The notes below the pieces were generated by a model that did no database searches, was not told where the DNA came from, and saw only the letters and a list, made by a program, of their open reading frames with translations. Shown here piece after piece: positions 1-6,295 of a stretch of DNA of 36,753 nucleotides. How positions within the stretch are numbered: the first letter of the stretch is position 1; each line of letters begins with the position of its first letter. The DNA is from a virus, in the IMG/VR virus record IMGVR_UViG_3300042564_000835, positions 1 through 36,753 of that record; one strand, given 5' to 3'. The translations under genes were made by a program, and so were the position numbers.

Positions 1-237
1 AACCTTATCACCGGCTACAAAGACTTTTAAAAGCTGAGGGAGAGCTGACTCAATAGTATCTTGAACGTCATACGATACAACTTGTGAACGACCTTCTTCT
101 TCGTTACCGAATGGTTGTCCTAGGTAGTAGTCAATCGCTTCTGCTCTATCATTAGACAATGCACTATCATTTACACCATAGGCTATATTCTCTTGCGCCT
201 CTATCTGTGCAATTATTTCCATGTCTTCTATATTCAT
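1..237 (-). CDS. Portal protein, N-terminal fragment cut by window edge
   Basis: This is the first 79 codons of the portal gene, the same as the start of the complete copy at 34482-36485. The ATG at 237-235 shares its A with the terminase stop (TGATG), which suggests coupled translation. Differences from the complete copy are synonymous here. The rest of the gene is missing only because the window ends. Confidence 0.92.
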   Translation of the reverse strand, partial: MNIEDMEIIAQIEAQENIAYGVNDSALSNDRAEAIDYYLGQPFGNEEEGRSQVVSYDVQDTIESALPQLLKVFVAGDKV

Positions 238-505
238 CAAACAATTCCTCTATTTGTATATTGTATTTTCTCTTTGCTCCATGACTCGTTCTTCATAGAC
301 TCAATAGAGGTACATAAATATCTGAACGCATCTGCTCCATGGCTGTATTCGTCATGTAGTGGCGCACCAGGTTCGTTAGTTGCAGAGTTTATACTTCTGC
401 GATAATTCTTTAAACATTCAACAAGTCTTTGTGCTGACTTATCAAAGTATATACGGTGGAAGTTCATACGTGCTAACTTAATACCAGACTCTATGTCTGC
501 TTTAG
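1..505. repeat. Left copy of near-identical 505-bp terminal overlap
   Basis: Bases 1-505 match 36249-36753 at 492 of 505 positions without gaps. Both copies span the portal start and the terminase C-terminus in the same frame. The overlap shows that the sequence closes into a circle or concatemer of about 36,248 bp. The mismatches show that the two ends do not come from one identical molecule. Confidence 0.93.
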
Positions 506-1493
506 GTACGATACGTATATCCCATCCTAACTTCTTCATAATATCTTCTGCTGATATACCATGCTTAAAGTCTTTAGACTGTCCGTCATGTGGTAAGAAC
601 ATTGTACCCCAGTTATAGGATAAGTTCTTTAGTTGTGCAGAATAACTATCTAGTGTTCTGTGGTCATCTTCTATATAACCAATGATGCGTAAGTCTGATA
701 TACCCTTTTGGCATAGGATAACTGACATGCTGTCGTTCCATCCTAAGTCCATGACTACATGAACCTTCATCATAGGGTCATAAGGTACAGTTGTAATACG
801 GTTACCTTCTTGTGCTTCTCTTATCTCGTTAGAGTATATAGCACCATCTACAGCAGCCTTACAATCACCTAACCATATGTTTGCATAGTCAGGGTTAGTC
901 TTCTCGCTATGCTGACGTTCTATTTCAAGAACTTCGCTGAACCATGGATTATCCATGTAATTTAGCTTAACTACCTTAGCGTTCTCTGGTGGGTTTACAC
1001 AATAGCGTAAGTATGTATCGTCTGTATCTAGCCCAGGATTAAATGATACCCATATCTCTGACTCTGGTTTACGTATAGTAGGAATAAGTATATCCCACGA
1101 TTTGCGTGAAATGGTCTGAGCCTCCTCACACCATACACGGTCTATGCCTTCATAACTTTTTATTGACTCGGCTGTGTTATTAGCTAAACCTGTAAATACA
1201 AATAGACTACCGTTAAGACCACGTATCTCTGACTCTAATACTTCATAAAACTGACCTAAACCTAATGCTTGTATCTGGTCTGACAAAAGCTGGTGAACTG
1301 AGTTTTTAATACTACGTTGCACTTCTCGTGCACATAATACACGCAATGGTTTATTAGCTGCTTGCAATAATAATGCTCTAGCAAATCCCCATGACTTACC
1401 TGAACCTCTACCACCGTATGCTACTTTGTAACGGTGTGGCTCAAATAAGAAGTCTAGCTTACTCGGAAACTGGGCTATCGTCTGGCTTGACAA
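237..1493 (-). CDS. terL: Terminase large subunit (packaging ATPase/nuclease)
   Basis: This 418-residue protein is the packaging motor that translocates DNA into the prohead and cuts the concatemer. The ATPase half has a Walker A loop GGRGSGKS at residues 27-34 and a Walker B strand ending in WCEEAQ near 121-126. The C-terminal RNase H-like nuclease shows an acidic strand VVMDLGW with Asp249 and a late HGADAF motif. Length and motifs fit the PBSX/Terminase_3 type. The start is a TTG at 1493 preceded by AGGA at good spacing, and no ATG lies before the conserved region. It overlaps the end of the small subunit by 35 nt and the portal start by 1 nt. A second, partial copy of its C-terminus lies at 36485-36753. 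Confidence 0.96.
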   Translation of the reverse strand: MSSQTIAQFPSKLDFLFEPHRYKVAYGGRGSGKSWGFARALLLQAANKPLRVLCAREVQRSIKNSVHQLLSDQIQALGLGQFYEVLESEIRGLNGSLFVFTGLANNTAESIKSYEGIDRVWCEEAQTISRKSWDILIPTIRKPESEIWVSFNPGLDTDDTYLRYCVNPPENAKVVKLNYMDNPWFSEVLEIERQHSEKTNPDYANIWLGDCKAAVDGAIYSNEIREAQEGNRITTVPYDPMMKVHVVMDLGWNDSMSVILCQKGISDLRIIGYIEDDHRTLDSYSAQLKNLSYNWGTMFLPHDGQSKDFKHGISAEDIMKKLGWDIRIVPKADIESGIKLARMNFHRIYFDKSAQRLVECLKNYRRSINSATNEPGAPLHDEYSHGADAFRYLCTSIESMKNESWSKEKIQYTNRGIV

Positions 1494-1776
1494 AGCTAAT
1501 TCCTATTCCAATAGGTAAATCTTTACCATCTGCTCCGGTAATCTCTTGAATGGCTACTGCTTTACCATCTAATCTATCGCCAATCTCTTTTGCTGCACCT
1601 AAATCACCTTCTGCTGCTTTTTCAAATAGCTTTTCAGCAATAGCGTGTATGCGTCTGTAATCTTCTTGTATGGCTAATTTACGAATTGTATTTGCCCATA
1701 TCCTGTTGTTTTTATTAGAATTTGTATTACCGGCTGGGGCTCCTACTTTAGGTTCTTTATCTTCATTGTTATCCAT
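1459..1776 (-). CDS. Terminase small subunit (probable)
   Basis: This 105-residue protein sits directly upstream of terL and overlaps it by 35 nt. The N-terminus is hydrophilic (VGAPAGNTNSNK), followed by a helical segment and the phrase AKEIGDRLDGKAV, which is seen in small terminase-like proteins of many phages. It probably recognises the packaging site and feeds DNA to TerL. An AGGAG lies about 10 nt before the ATG. Identification rests on position, size and the short motif. Confidence 0.72.
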   Translation of the reverse strand: MDNNEDKEPKVGAPAGNTNSNKNNRIWANTIRKLAIQEDYRRIHAIAEKLFEKAAEGDLGAAKEIGDRLDGKAVAIQEITGADGKDLPIGIGISFVKPDDSPVSE

Positions 1777-1811
1777 TGTTATGCAACTCCTTATAGGTTG
1801 GTTGCCCTCTG

Positions 1812-2519
1812 TTATAGTTCTGAATCTTTGTTGTTACTCTTAAGTGGGTATATCATTCTATGGTAAGTCTGCCACCACTCTTTTGCGTAATCAGTATTCT
1901 GATAGTCTTTAAAGCATGGTGTTCCCAATGTGTGATGCACTAATTTAGCATCTTTGTTATATTCGTATTCTGTTTCTAGCCAGTTCCATGTTTCGTCTAG
2001 CTTACCTACTTGTTCTTCAGGATACTTTAGCCATTCAAACCTGTGTAGGTATTTACCTGTTTGTTCTTGAATAAATCTAGGTGTTAGCTGACGGTTCAAC
2101 CAATGAGAACAGTTCCAGAGCATTACTGAAGACCAATTCTTTTTAGGATAGTCTTCGTTCTTTGCACCTAGATATTTAACAGGATGCTTTGTTTTATAGT
2201 GATGCTTTACAACTTTGACTGCTTCATCATTATCAAAGTTAGCTAGTATCTCTGCTATATCTGTTCTGCAAATCATATCACCATCTACGAATAGTGCGAT
2301 ACCTTTAAAGTTATTTAGATATGGCACTAGAAAGCGTGAATAGATAAATGCGTTGCTGCCGTCTGTATGTGTTTCTTTGTAGTCTTGTAATGTGTTTAAT
2401 GCTAATGGTGTAAAGCTAACCGGTATAGATGACTTCTCTATAACTGATTGACAAAAGTTATGATAAGCAATTGGTTCTACCTTGCCGTCATATCCTACGT
2501 ATATATCTAGTTTTACCAC
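1812..2519 (-). CDS. GT-A fold glycosyltransferase (GT8-like)
   Basis: The protein begins KLDIYVGYDG, the nucleotide-sugar binding strand of GT8-like enzymes, and has the metal-binding DxD as VDGDM (Asp79-Gly-Asp81 counted from the GTG start). A region rich in Trp and Tyr follows. I start it at the GTG at 2519 (235 residues). An in-frame ATG at 2606 would add 29 basic residues that are only the antisense-frame reading of the neighbouring lysine-rich gene. It lies between small basic proteins and the terminase genes in the late operon. Substrate is unknown: virion protein, cell-surface glycan or modified DNA are all possible. The family call is good; the role is open. Confidence 0.75.
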   Translation of the reverse strand: MVKLDIYVGYDGKVEPIAYHNFCQSVIEKSSIPVSFTPLALNTLQDYKETHTDGSNAFIYSRFLVPYLNNFKGIALFVDGDMICRTDIAEILANFDNDEAVKVVKHHYKTKHPVKYLGAKNEDYPKKNWSSVMLWNCSHWLNRQLTPRFIQEQTGKYLHRFEWLKYPEEQVGKLDETWNWLETEYEYNKDAKLVHHTLGTPCFKDYQNTDYAKEWWQTYHRMIYPLKSNNKDSEL

Positions 2520-2520
2520 A

Positions 2521-2691
2521 TTATTTCTTTTTTGCTTTCTTAATAGGCTTCGCTGTTTTAGCTGCGTCCTTAAAATCTTTTGCTGATGGCGCTGCTTTAG
2601 AGCCAACCTTATTCATTTTTTCGCCAGAGCCTGCTTTAATTCTGGCTTTCTTAGCTGCAATATTTGCATAGAGTCCTGGTTTAGTAGCCAC
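2521..2691 (-). CDS. Small lysine/alanine-rich protein, 56 aa
   Basis: A GTG start at 2691 with AAGGGA 7 nt upstream opens a 56-residue protein beginning VATKPGLYANIAAKK and ending in KKAKKK. The pattern KPGLYANI...GSGEKM...KAAPSAKDF is one I recognise from small proteins beside the terminase genes of many aquatic phages. No function is known. It is strongly basic, so DNA or RNA binding is plausible. Its start overlaps the end of the next small gene (2681) by 11 nt, and its stop lies 1 nt before the glycosyltransferase start. Confidence 0.72.
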   Translation of the reverse strand: MATKPGLYANIAAKKARIKAGSGEKMNKVGSKAAPSAKDFKDAAKTAKPIKKAKKK

Positions 2692-2812
2692 TTTTTATTC
2701 CCTTTTTTACAGGTTTAGCTTTTACTGCTTTACCCGTTTTTTTAGCATAAGATTTAGCTTCTTTCTTACCTTTTTCTGTATAAGCAAACTTTATTTTTCC
2801 GACCATTGGCAT
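2681..2812 (-). CDS. Small basic protein, 43 aa
   Basis: This starts MPMVGKIKFAYTEKGKKEAK and is rich in lysine throughout. AAGGA lies about 8 nt before the ATG at 2812. It is tightly packed: 2 nt after the upstream gene stop, with its own 3' end overlapping the next start. Function is unknown. It resembles short K-rich proteins accompanying DUF6496-type genes in phage late operons. Confidence 0.65.
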   Translation of the reverse strand: MPMVGKIKFAYTEKGKKEAKSYAKKTGKAVKAKPVKKGIKSGY

Positions 2813-2814
2813 AA

Positions 2815-3117
2815 TTATTTTCCTTTTTTTGAATTACGTGTACTAATAGCTTTAGCTTTTGCTTTTGCATCCGCTTTACTTGATGCTCCCCATGCTTTTA
2901 ATGATAATAATAATCTTGTAGGTTCGCCATTAGGTTTGCGTTCTGGGCCTGGCATATTACCCATACGTGCTAAAAATGATGCGCGTCTTGGGTTATCCCC
3001 TGCTTTTACAGGCGCTTTTAAATTACCACCAGTTTCTTTATTATAAGAAGCCCTGCCTTTAGCATTTAATCCGCCCTTTGGATTTTTACCGGCTTTTTTT
3101 GTCCATGCGGCAGTCAT
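2815..3117 (-). CDS. Conserved basic phage protein (DUF6321-like), 100 aa
   Basis: It begins MTAAWTKKAGKNPKGGLNAK and has the internal phrases RRASFLARMGNMPGP and LLLSLKAWGASSKADA, typical of a widespread phage protein family of unknown function that I remember as DUF6321. The protein is Lys/Arg/Gly-rich. Its ATG overlaps the stop of the upstream gene by one base (TAATG). It is one of four adjacent small basic proteins, so a DNA-associated or virion role is possible, but that is inference. Confidence 0.75.
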   Translation of the reverse strand: MTAAWTKKAGKNPKGGLNAKGRASYNKETGGNLKAPVKAGDNPRRASFLARMGNMPGPERKPNGEPTRLLLSLKAWGASSKADAKAKAKAISTRNSKKGK

Positions 3118-3293
3118 TATTTTTTCTTCTTTTTGCTCATGCCTGCAGAGCTAAGTGCAATTGCAATTGCTTGCTTTGGTGATTTAACAATCGGACCTTT
3201 TTTAGTGCCTGTGTTTAATTTACCAGCTTTAAATTCTTTCATTACTTTGTTTACCTTTGCCATCTTGCCGGCTTTCGTTGTTGGCTTCTTCAT
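3117..3293 (-). CDS. DUF6496-like small protein, 58 aa
   Basis: The sequence KVNKVMKEFKAGKLNTG followed by KSPKQAIAIALSSAG matches the pattern of DUF6496 proteins, common in phages and some bacteria and of unknown function. The ends are basic (MKKPTTKAGK and a terminal run of five lysines). It ends TAATG, coupling it to the next gene. It overlaps the preceding zinc-ribbon gene by 65 nt. Confidence 0.75.
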   Translation of the reverse strand: MKKPTTKAGKMAKVNKVMKEFKAGKLNTGTKKGPIVKSPKQAIAIALSSAGMSKKKKK

Positions 3294-3396
3294 TTGGTAT
3301 CCTTATAAAAATATGGTCAAACTGACAATCAGGGCAAACAGGATAACCGGTTGAGTCAAAGACATTACCGCACTGTTCACACACATTAATATTCAT
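3229..3396 (-). CDS. Zinc-ribbon mini-protein, 55 aa
   Basis: Two CxxC pairs (VCEQCG and VCPDCQ, 15 residues apart) form a zinc ribbon in the first 25 residues, and the tail is hydrophilic. I start it at the ATG at 3396. A TTG at 3426 is also in frame but would translate through the terminator hairpin. The ATG lies only a few bases after the U-tract and has no clear Shine-Dalgarno, so it would be expressed only when the terminator is read through. It is the first gene of the late operon. Function is unknown. Confidence 0.55.
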   Translation of the reverse strand: MNINVCEQCGNVFDSTGYPVCPDCQFDHIFIRIPNEEANNESRQDGKGKQSNERI

Positions 3397-3399
3397 GAT

Positions 3400-3423
3400 A
3401 AAAAAAATCCCACCGAAGTGGGA
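3400..3423 (-). terminator. Intrinsic terminator with UUCG loop, downstream of Q
   Basis: On the minus strand the stem TCCCAC / GTGGGA closes a TTCG tetraloop and is followed at once by eight T residues (3407-3400). This is a textbook rho-independent terminator. It sits about 40-60 nt after a consensus promoter and before all late genes, the place of tR' in lambda. Confidence 0.9.
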
Positions 3424-3463
3424 CAATTGGAGATTATAAATGATAGAGACTACTCCTCTATCG
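3400..3463 (-). ncRNA. Predicted ~64-nt leader RNA between late promoter and terminator
   Basis: Transcription from the promoter at 3470-3498 should begin near 3463 and stop at the U-tract at 3400. The RNA would hold two hairpins: GATAGAG pairing with CTCTATC close to the 5' end, then the UUCG terminator. It has no convincing reading frame. The layout matches the short 6S-type RNA made from lambda pR' when Q is absent. Transcript ends are inferred. Confidence 0.6.
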
Positions 3464-3469
3464 CCTTGT

Positions 3470-3498
3470 ATTATACTCTAAATTTAATTATTTGTAAA
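3470..3498 (-). promoter_or_regulatory. Strong sigma70 promoter, candidate late promoter
   Basis: On the minus strand TTTACA (3498-3493) is followed after exactly 17 nt by a perfect TATAAT (3475-3470). It lies directly after the Q-like gene and drives toward the terminator at 3423 and the late genes beyond. It is the best promoter match I found in the window. Confidence 0.8.
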
Positions 3499-3503
3499 CA
3501 TAT

Positions 3504-3833
3504 TTATATATTTATTTTGCGGCTGGCTAATGTAAGCAAATTGTCTAAAGCTAATTCATGTTTATATTCAAATGCAAATGGTTTTTTAGCATTAAGATAG
3601 TTATGATATAGAGCATCTTGCTGTTCTTTTGGCAAGTTATGAATAATAGTATCTAATATTCTAATATTATTACTATCTTGTATAGCAATTAAATCATCAA
3701 ATGAATCTTCAGTTGATACTCCACCAGAACTTAATCCAATTGACTTTGATGGAAATCCTAATTTATGATTTGATTTCCGCATCCATAATGCCCATCCATC
3801 TAATATTTCAAGTAATCTAGTCATTGTTAACAT
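3504..3833 (-). CDS. Q-like late antitermination protein
   Basis: The 109-residue protein has the layout of the Phage_antitermQ family (P22 gp23 type): an N-terminal LEILDGWALWMR, then LGFPSKSIGLSSGG, an acidic SFDDL and a helical C-terminus with IIHNLPKEQQDALYHNYL. Q proteins load onto RNA polymerase paused just after the late promoter and make it ignore terminators. The position supports this: the gene is followed at once by a consensus promoter, a short untranslated leader and an intrinsic terminator. The start is ATG 3833, overlapping the upstream stop (TAATG); a second ATG is at 3824. The family call is from motif memory, so moderate on sequence but strengthened by context. Confidence 0.68.
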   Translation of the reverse strand: MLTMTRLLEILDGWALWMRKSNHKLGFPSKSIGLSSGGVSTEDSFDDLIAIQDSNNIRILDTIIHNLPKEQQDALYHNYLNAKKPFAFEYKHELALDNLLTLASRKINI

Positions 3834-4153
3834 TAGGAAAGGTCTACCTCTTTAACATGCCATCTATTATTTTTTTTATACCACCCATGTACAAGCACTG
3901 TCCAACCTGCTTTACGTAAATAACCAATTGCATTGCTATCACCTATTTTTTTAATTCGAGCGCTTGTATTGCTAAGACTAGTTGTTTGTATGGCTACTGT
4001 ATTACCTTCGTCTGAAATTGCTAACACGTCAATTATTCCAAATAAATCTACACGTACTCTACCCCAACTATTCCATTTCTCTACTACTTGGGATAACGGG
4101 TAATTCTCTTTCTGTAATTTTTTCAGAGTCAATTGAGTCGGGCTTGTTGCCAT
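3833..4153 (-). CDS. Restriction-endonuclease-like fold protein, 106 aa
   Basis: The core RVDLFGIIDVLAI followed by TVAIQTTS and SARIKKI looks like the VRR/PD-(D/E)xK-type nuclease core, with Asp42 and a QTT variant in the place of ExK. Proteins of this sort (often with IQVT or VQCT) are common in phages and may be resolvases or structure-specific nucleases. I start it at ATG 4153 (MATSPTQL) rather than five codons upstream. It overlaps the previous gene by 86 nt and ends in TAATG with the Q-like gene. Confidence 0.6.
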   Translation of the reverse strand: MATSPTQLTLKKLQKENYPLSQVVEKWNSWGRVRVDLFGIIDVLAISDEGNTVAIQTTSLSNTSARIKKIGDSNAIGYLRKAGWTVLVHGWYKKNNRWHVKEVDLS

Positions 4154-4238
4154 GTTTTTTCTTTCCAAAAATTAAATCAAAATTTTTATCAAATTCCTTA
4201 CGGTCCGCAAATGGACGTGGCGCACTACCTTTCCCCAT
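4068..4238 (-). CDS. Small phage protein beginning MGKGSAPRPF, 56 aa
   Basis: The opening MGKGSAPRPFADRKEFDKNF is a recurring start of small phage proteins found near NinB and YbcO-like genes. No function is known. Its ATG shares the A of the upstream stop (TAATG at 4238). The C-terminal third overlaps the following nuclease-like gene in another frame, so both starts are translated from one stretch of mRNA. Confidence 0.62.
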   Translation of the reverse strand: MGKGSAPRPFADRKEFDKNFDLIFGKKKHGNKPDSIDSEKITERELPVIPSSREME

Positions 4239-4519
4239 TATTTAATTCCAATCATATCATGTTCAAATAAATATTGTATTGTATTAATATAAGCACGATT
4301 CCACATGTCCCTTCTATCTTCTTTTGATAACTCTTTTCCATTATCAAGATGGAAATGACATTCATGGCATAATGCCGCTACTAATGCGTCCGATACTTTA
4401 CTCCCCATACCTTTACCTTCATTGCGATGAGCCGCGCAAACAGTTTCTGATTGAATGCCACAATGTTGGCATGGCAATTCGCGTACAAGTTTTGTTAGTT
4501 TAATATTGCGGTATATCAT
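4238..4519 (-). CDS. YbcO/DUF1364-type HNH-like nuclease
   Basis: From ATG 4519 the 93-residue protein has CQHCG (Cys17, Cys20), then AAHRNEGKGMGSK, and LCHECHFHLD (Cys51, Cys54, His57). This arrangement is characteristic of the DUF1364/YbcO family, a metal-dependent beta-beta-alpha nuclease found in lambdoid nin regions. It follows NinB, as in lambdoid phages, which suggests a shared role in recombination or resolution. The longer frame upstream of 4519 overlaps NinB and is unlikely to be used. Confidence 0.8.
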   Translation of the reverse strand: MIYRNIKLTKLVRELPCQHCGIQSETVCAAHRNEGKGMGSKVSDALVAALCHECHFHLDNGKELSKEDRRDMWNRAYINTIQYLFEHDMIGIK

Positions 4520-4871
4520 GTGGGAATTTAAATCCAAATTCATTTGCAAAACGTTCAATATTAGCATTATACTCTGAAAACTCATCTGTTGTTAATGAAC
4601 TTGTAGACTTTATTACAATTACAGATTGCCCAGCAATTTCTTTTTGCACAGATAAATATTTCCATTTTAATAAATCATGAAGTTCAATATCAGAATAACC
4701 TAAATAGTCTCCTAATTCTTTAAGCATAATCCAATATCTATCGTTTTGTGATAATGACCTTAAAGATTTACTCTCGCTAATTGTTACTTTCCAAATTTTT
4801 TTAAAATTTAGTTCTTTTAATTTGTTGATTAAAAGTGGTAAATTCGTTTGAGTTAAATTGAATTTTATCAT
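4500..4871 (-). CDS. ninB: NinB/Orf-type recombination mediator
   Basis: The protein begins MIKFNLTQTN and contains KSLRSLSQNDRYWIMLKELGDYLGY, the hallmark of the NinB (lambda Orf) family, followed by the STSSLTTDEFSEY segment. NinB binds single-stranded DNA and helps annealing-type recombination, which fits the ERF and exonuclease genes on the other strand. Start ATG 4871 has GGATGG upstream. It overlaps the previous small gene by 71 nt and the YbcO-like gene by 20 nt. Full length is 123 residues. Confidence 0.82.
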   Translation of the reverse strand: MIKFNLTQTNLPLLINKLKELNFKKIWKVTISESKSLRSLSQNDRYWIMLKELGDYLGYSDIELHDLLKWKYLSVQKEIAGQSVIVIKSTSSLTTDEFSEYNANIERFANEFGFKFPHDIPQY

Positions 4872-4983
4872 CTTTCCATCCTTTTGTTTGTTTAAATACA
4901 ATGCCATCTTTAGTTGTTACTTTATATTCTATATCATTACCAAATATTTTTTGGCATTCTTTAATAAAATCATTAATTGTCAT
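4801..4983 (-). CDS. Hypothetical 60-aa protein
   Basis: This small protein (MTINDFIKECQKIFGNDIEY) is coupled by a 4-nt ATGA overlap to the helicase stop. No domain is recognised. The C-terminal third shares DNA with the NinB start in another frame. Confidence 0.55.
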   Translation of the reverse strand: MTINDFIKECQKIFGNDIEYKVTTKDGIVFKQTKGWKDDKIQFNSNEFTTFNQQIKRTKF

Positions 4984-5891
4984 ATTGGTTTATCCATATA
5001 ACGTAAAGATTTTGGCTCAAACCATAATGGGATGCTACCTTCCCATTCAAAATGTCTTTGTTTATTAATAGACATATAAGCATCAGGTATTAATTTAATT
5101 TGCCCTTCTTCAATTTTGCCTTCTAAAATATCTTTTTCTTTACGTTTATTTCTATATACACTAACACAATTATCCGCTAAATTTGTAATTGTTGCACTTC
5201 CGGCTACATCAAATTTTCCTGGTGTATGCGAAGTTTCATCTATTGTTTTTCTACTATGGGCAACAAGATGAATATGAATATTAAGGTCTCTAGCAGCAAT
5301 ACAAAGCTGGTCTACAAACTTTTTTTGACCATTATAGTCATCTTCATTTATAGAACACTTCATTAAACTATCTACTACAAAATGCTGAATACCCATTTGC
5401 TCAGCACCATAATAAATTACTGATAATACAGCCGTTGGATTTGTAGAACCTAATTGGTCATACAAAAATAATTTTCCTGCATTAGTATTACAAAAATTAG
5501 TTATTGCGTTTTCTGTAGGTTCGTTAGTTCCTACTGACTGGCGAATATATCTAGCCAATGTACTTTTACAAGACATTTCAAATGAGCATATCATAGTTTT
5601 ATAATTTTCAAATAACTTTAATGTTATATAACTAAGTAGCATGCTTTTGCCGTGTCCTGAATAGCCGGACCAAATTGTAGTCTCCCCTAAACGAAGTCGA
5701 AAGTTTTCTGCTTTTTCAAATGGTAAATATGCTCCGCTTTGAATTTCTCCTGTAAAATATTTAATAGTATCATCTATAAATAAATCAGGACTTTTAATTT
5801 TTCTATACTCTTCACTATCACGAACAAAAAAATAATTTTTTATTTTATCTTCATTAACCATTAATTCTTTAACTTTTTCTTCTAATGACAT
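4980..5891 (-). CDS. Replicative DNA helicase (DnaB/T7 gp4 RecA-like core)
   Basis: The 303-residue protein is a ring-helicase motor. Walker A is GYSGHGKS (residues 76-83), the Walker B strand HFVVDS has Asp174, and LVAHSRK (His212) forms the nucleotide sensor. A conserved GSATITNLADN arginine-finger region follows. It is close to the T7 gp4 C-terminal helicase in size and lacks primase parts. These are encoded, in part, by the preceding gene, which it overlaps by 10 nt. It should unwind the fork for a host DNA polymerase, because no phage polymerase is present. Confidence 0.9.
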   Translation of the reverse strand: MSLEEKVKELMVNEDKIKNYFFVRDSEEYRKIKSPDLFIDDTIKYFTGEIQSGAYLPFEKAENFRLRLGETTIWSGYSGHGKSMLLSYITLKLFENYKTMICSFEMSCKSTLARYIRQSVGTNEPTENAITNFCNTNAGKLFLYDQLGSTNPTAVLSVIYYGAEQMGIQHFVVDSLMKCSINEDDYNGQKKFVDQLCIAARDLNIHIHLVAHSRKTIDETSHTPGKFDVAGSATITNLADNCVSVYRNKRKEKDILEGKIEEGQIKLIPDAYMSINKQRHFEWEGSIPLWFEPKSLRYMDKPI

Positions 5892-6295
5892 AAATCGTAA
5901 GCTCCTTTAATACGTGAGTATGCAAGTATTAATCTTTGCTTATCAGTTTCATTTAAAATTTTGCCTTTAGACAAATCCATTGCTGCTAATGTGCATAATA
6001 AAATTTCATTAGATAATGATGTTAATACAGCATAAGGATTAAAAGCACGTTTAATAGGTTTATATTCATTTTCTAATTTATCAGGAAATAAATCATCAAA
6101 TGATATTCCAACAGCATTTAATATTTCATTAGTAGGGCAGCCTGAAAAACAATGAATTAGTATTCTGCCGTCCTTAGTATATTTGATACCAACAGATGGT
6201 GATTTATCATCATGTGCAGGGCATAAACATTGCCACTGGTCAGTTCCTGATTTATATACTTTTTGAAACTTTGAAAGTATTTCATTAATTTCCAT
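5882..6295 (-). CDS. CHC2-type zinc-binding primase domain, stand-alone
   Basis: The 137-residue protein has the primase zinc finger: CPAH (Cys25, His28) then DDKSPS, a beta hairpin and HCFSGC (Cys49, Cys53). In DnaG and T7 gp4 this domain recognises the priming site. The TOPRIM catalytic domain that makes primers is absent: after the finger only about 80 helical residues remain before the stop. It overlaps the helicase start by 10 nt, so the pair looks like a split, shortened primase-helicase. It may guide host DnaG, or act in initiation. Confidence 0.82.
   Translation of the reverse strand: MEINEILSKFQKVYKSGTDQWQCLCPAHDDKSPSVGIKYTKDGRILIHCFSGCPTNEILNAVGISFDDLFPDKLENEYKPIKRAFNPYAVLTSLSNEILLCTLAAMDLSKGKILNETDKQRLILAYSRIKGAYDLCH

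Noticed and set aside
1-505. True direct terminal repeats of the packaged genome
   Set aside because: The two copies differ at 13 positions and lie at an arbitrary place across the portal/terL junction; packaged terminal repeats should be identical.
2520-2606. N-terminal extension of the GT8-like protein
   Set aside because: The 29 extra residues are basic and low complexity because they overlap the lysine-rich 56-residue gene; the enzyme fold begins right after the GTG at 2519.
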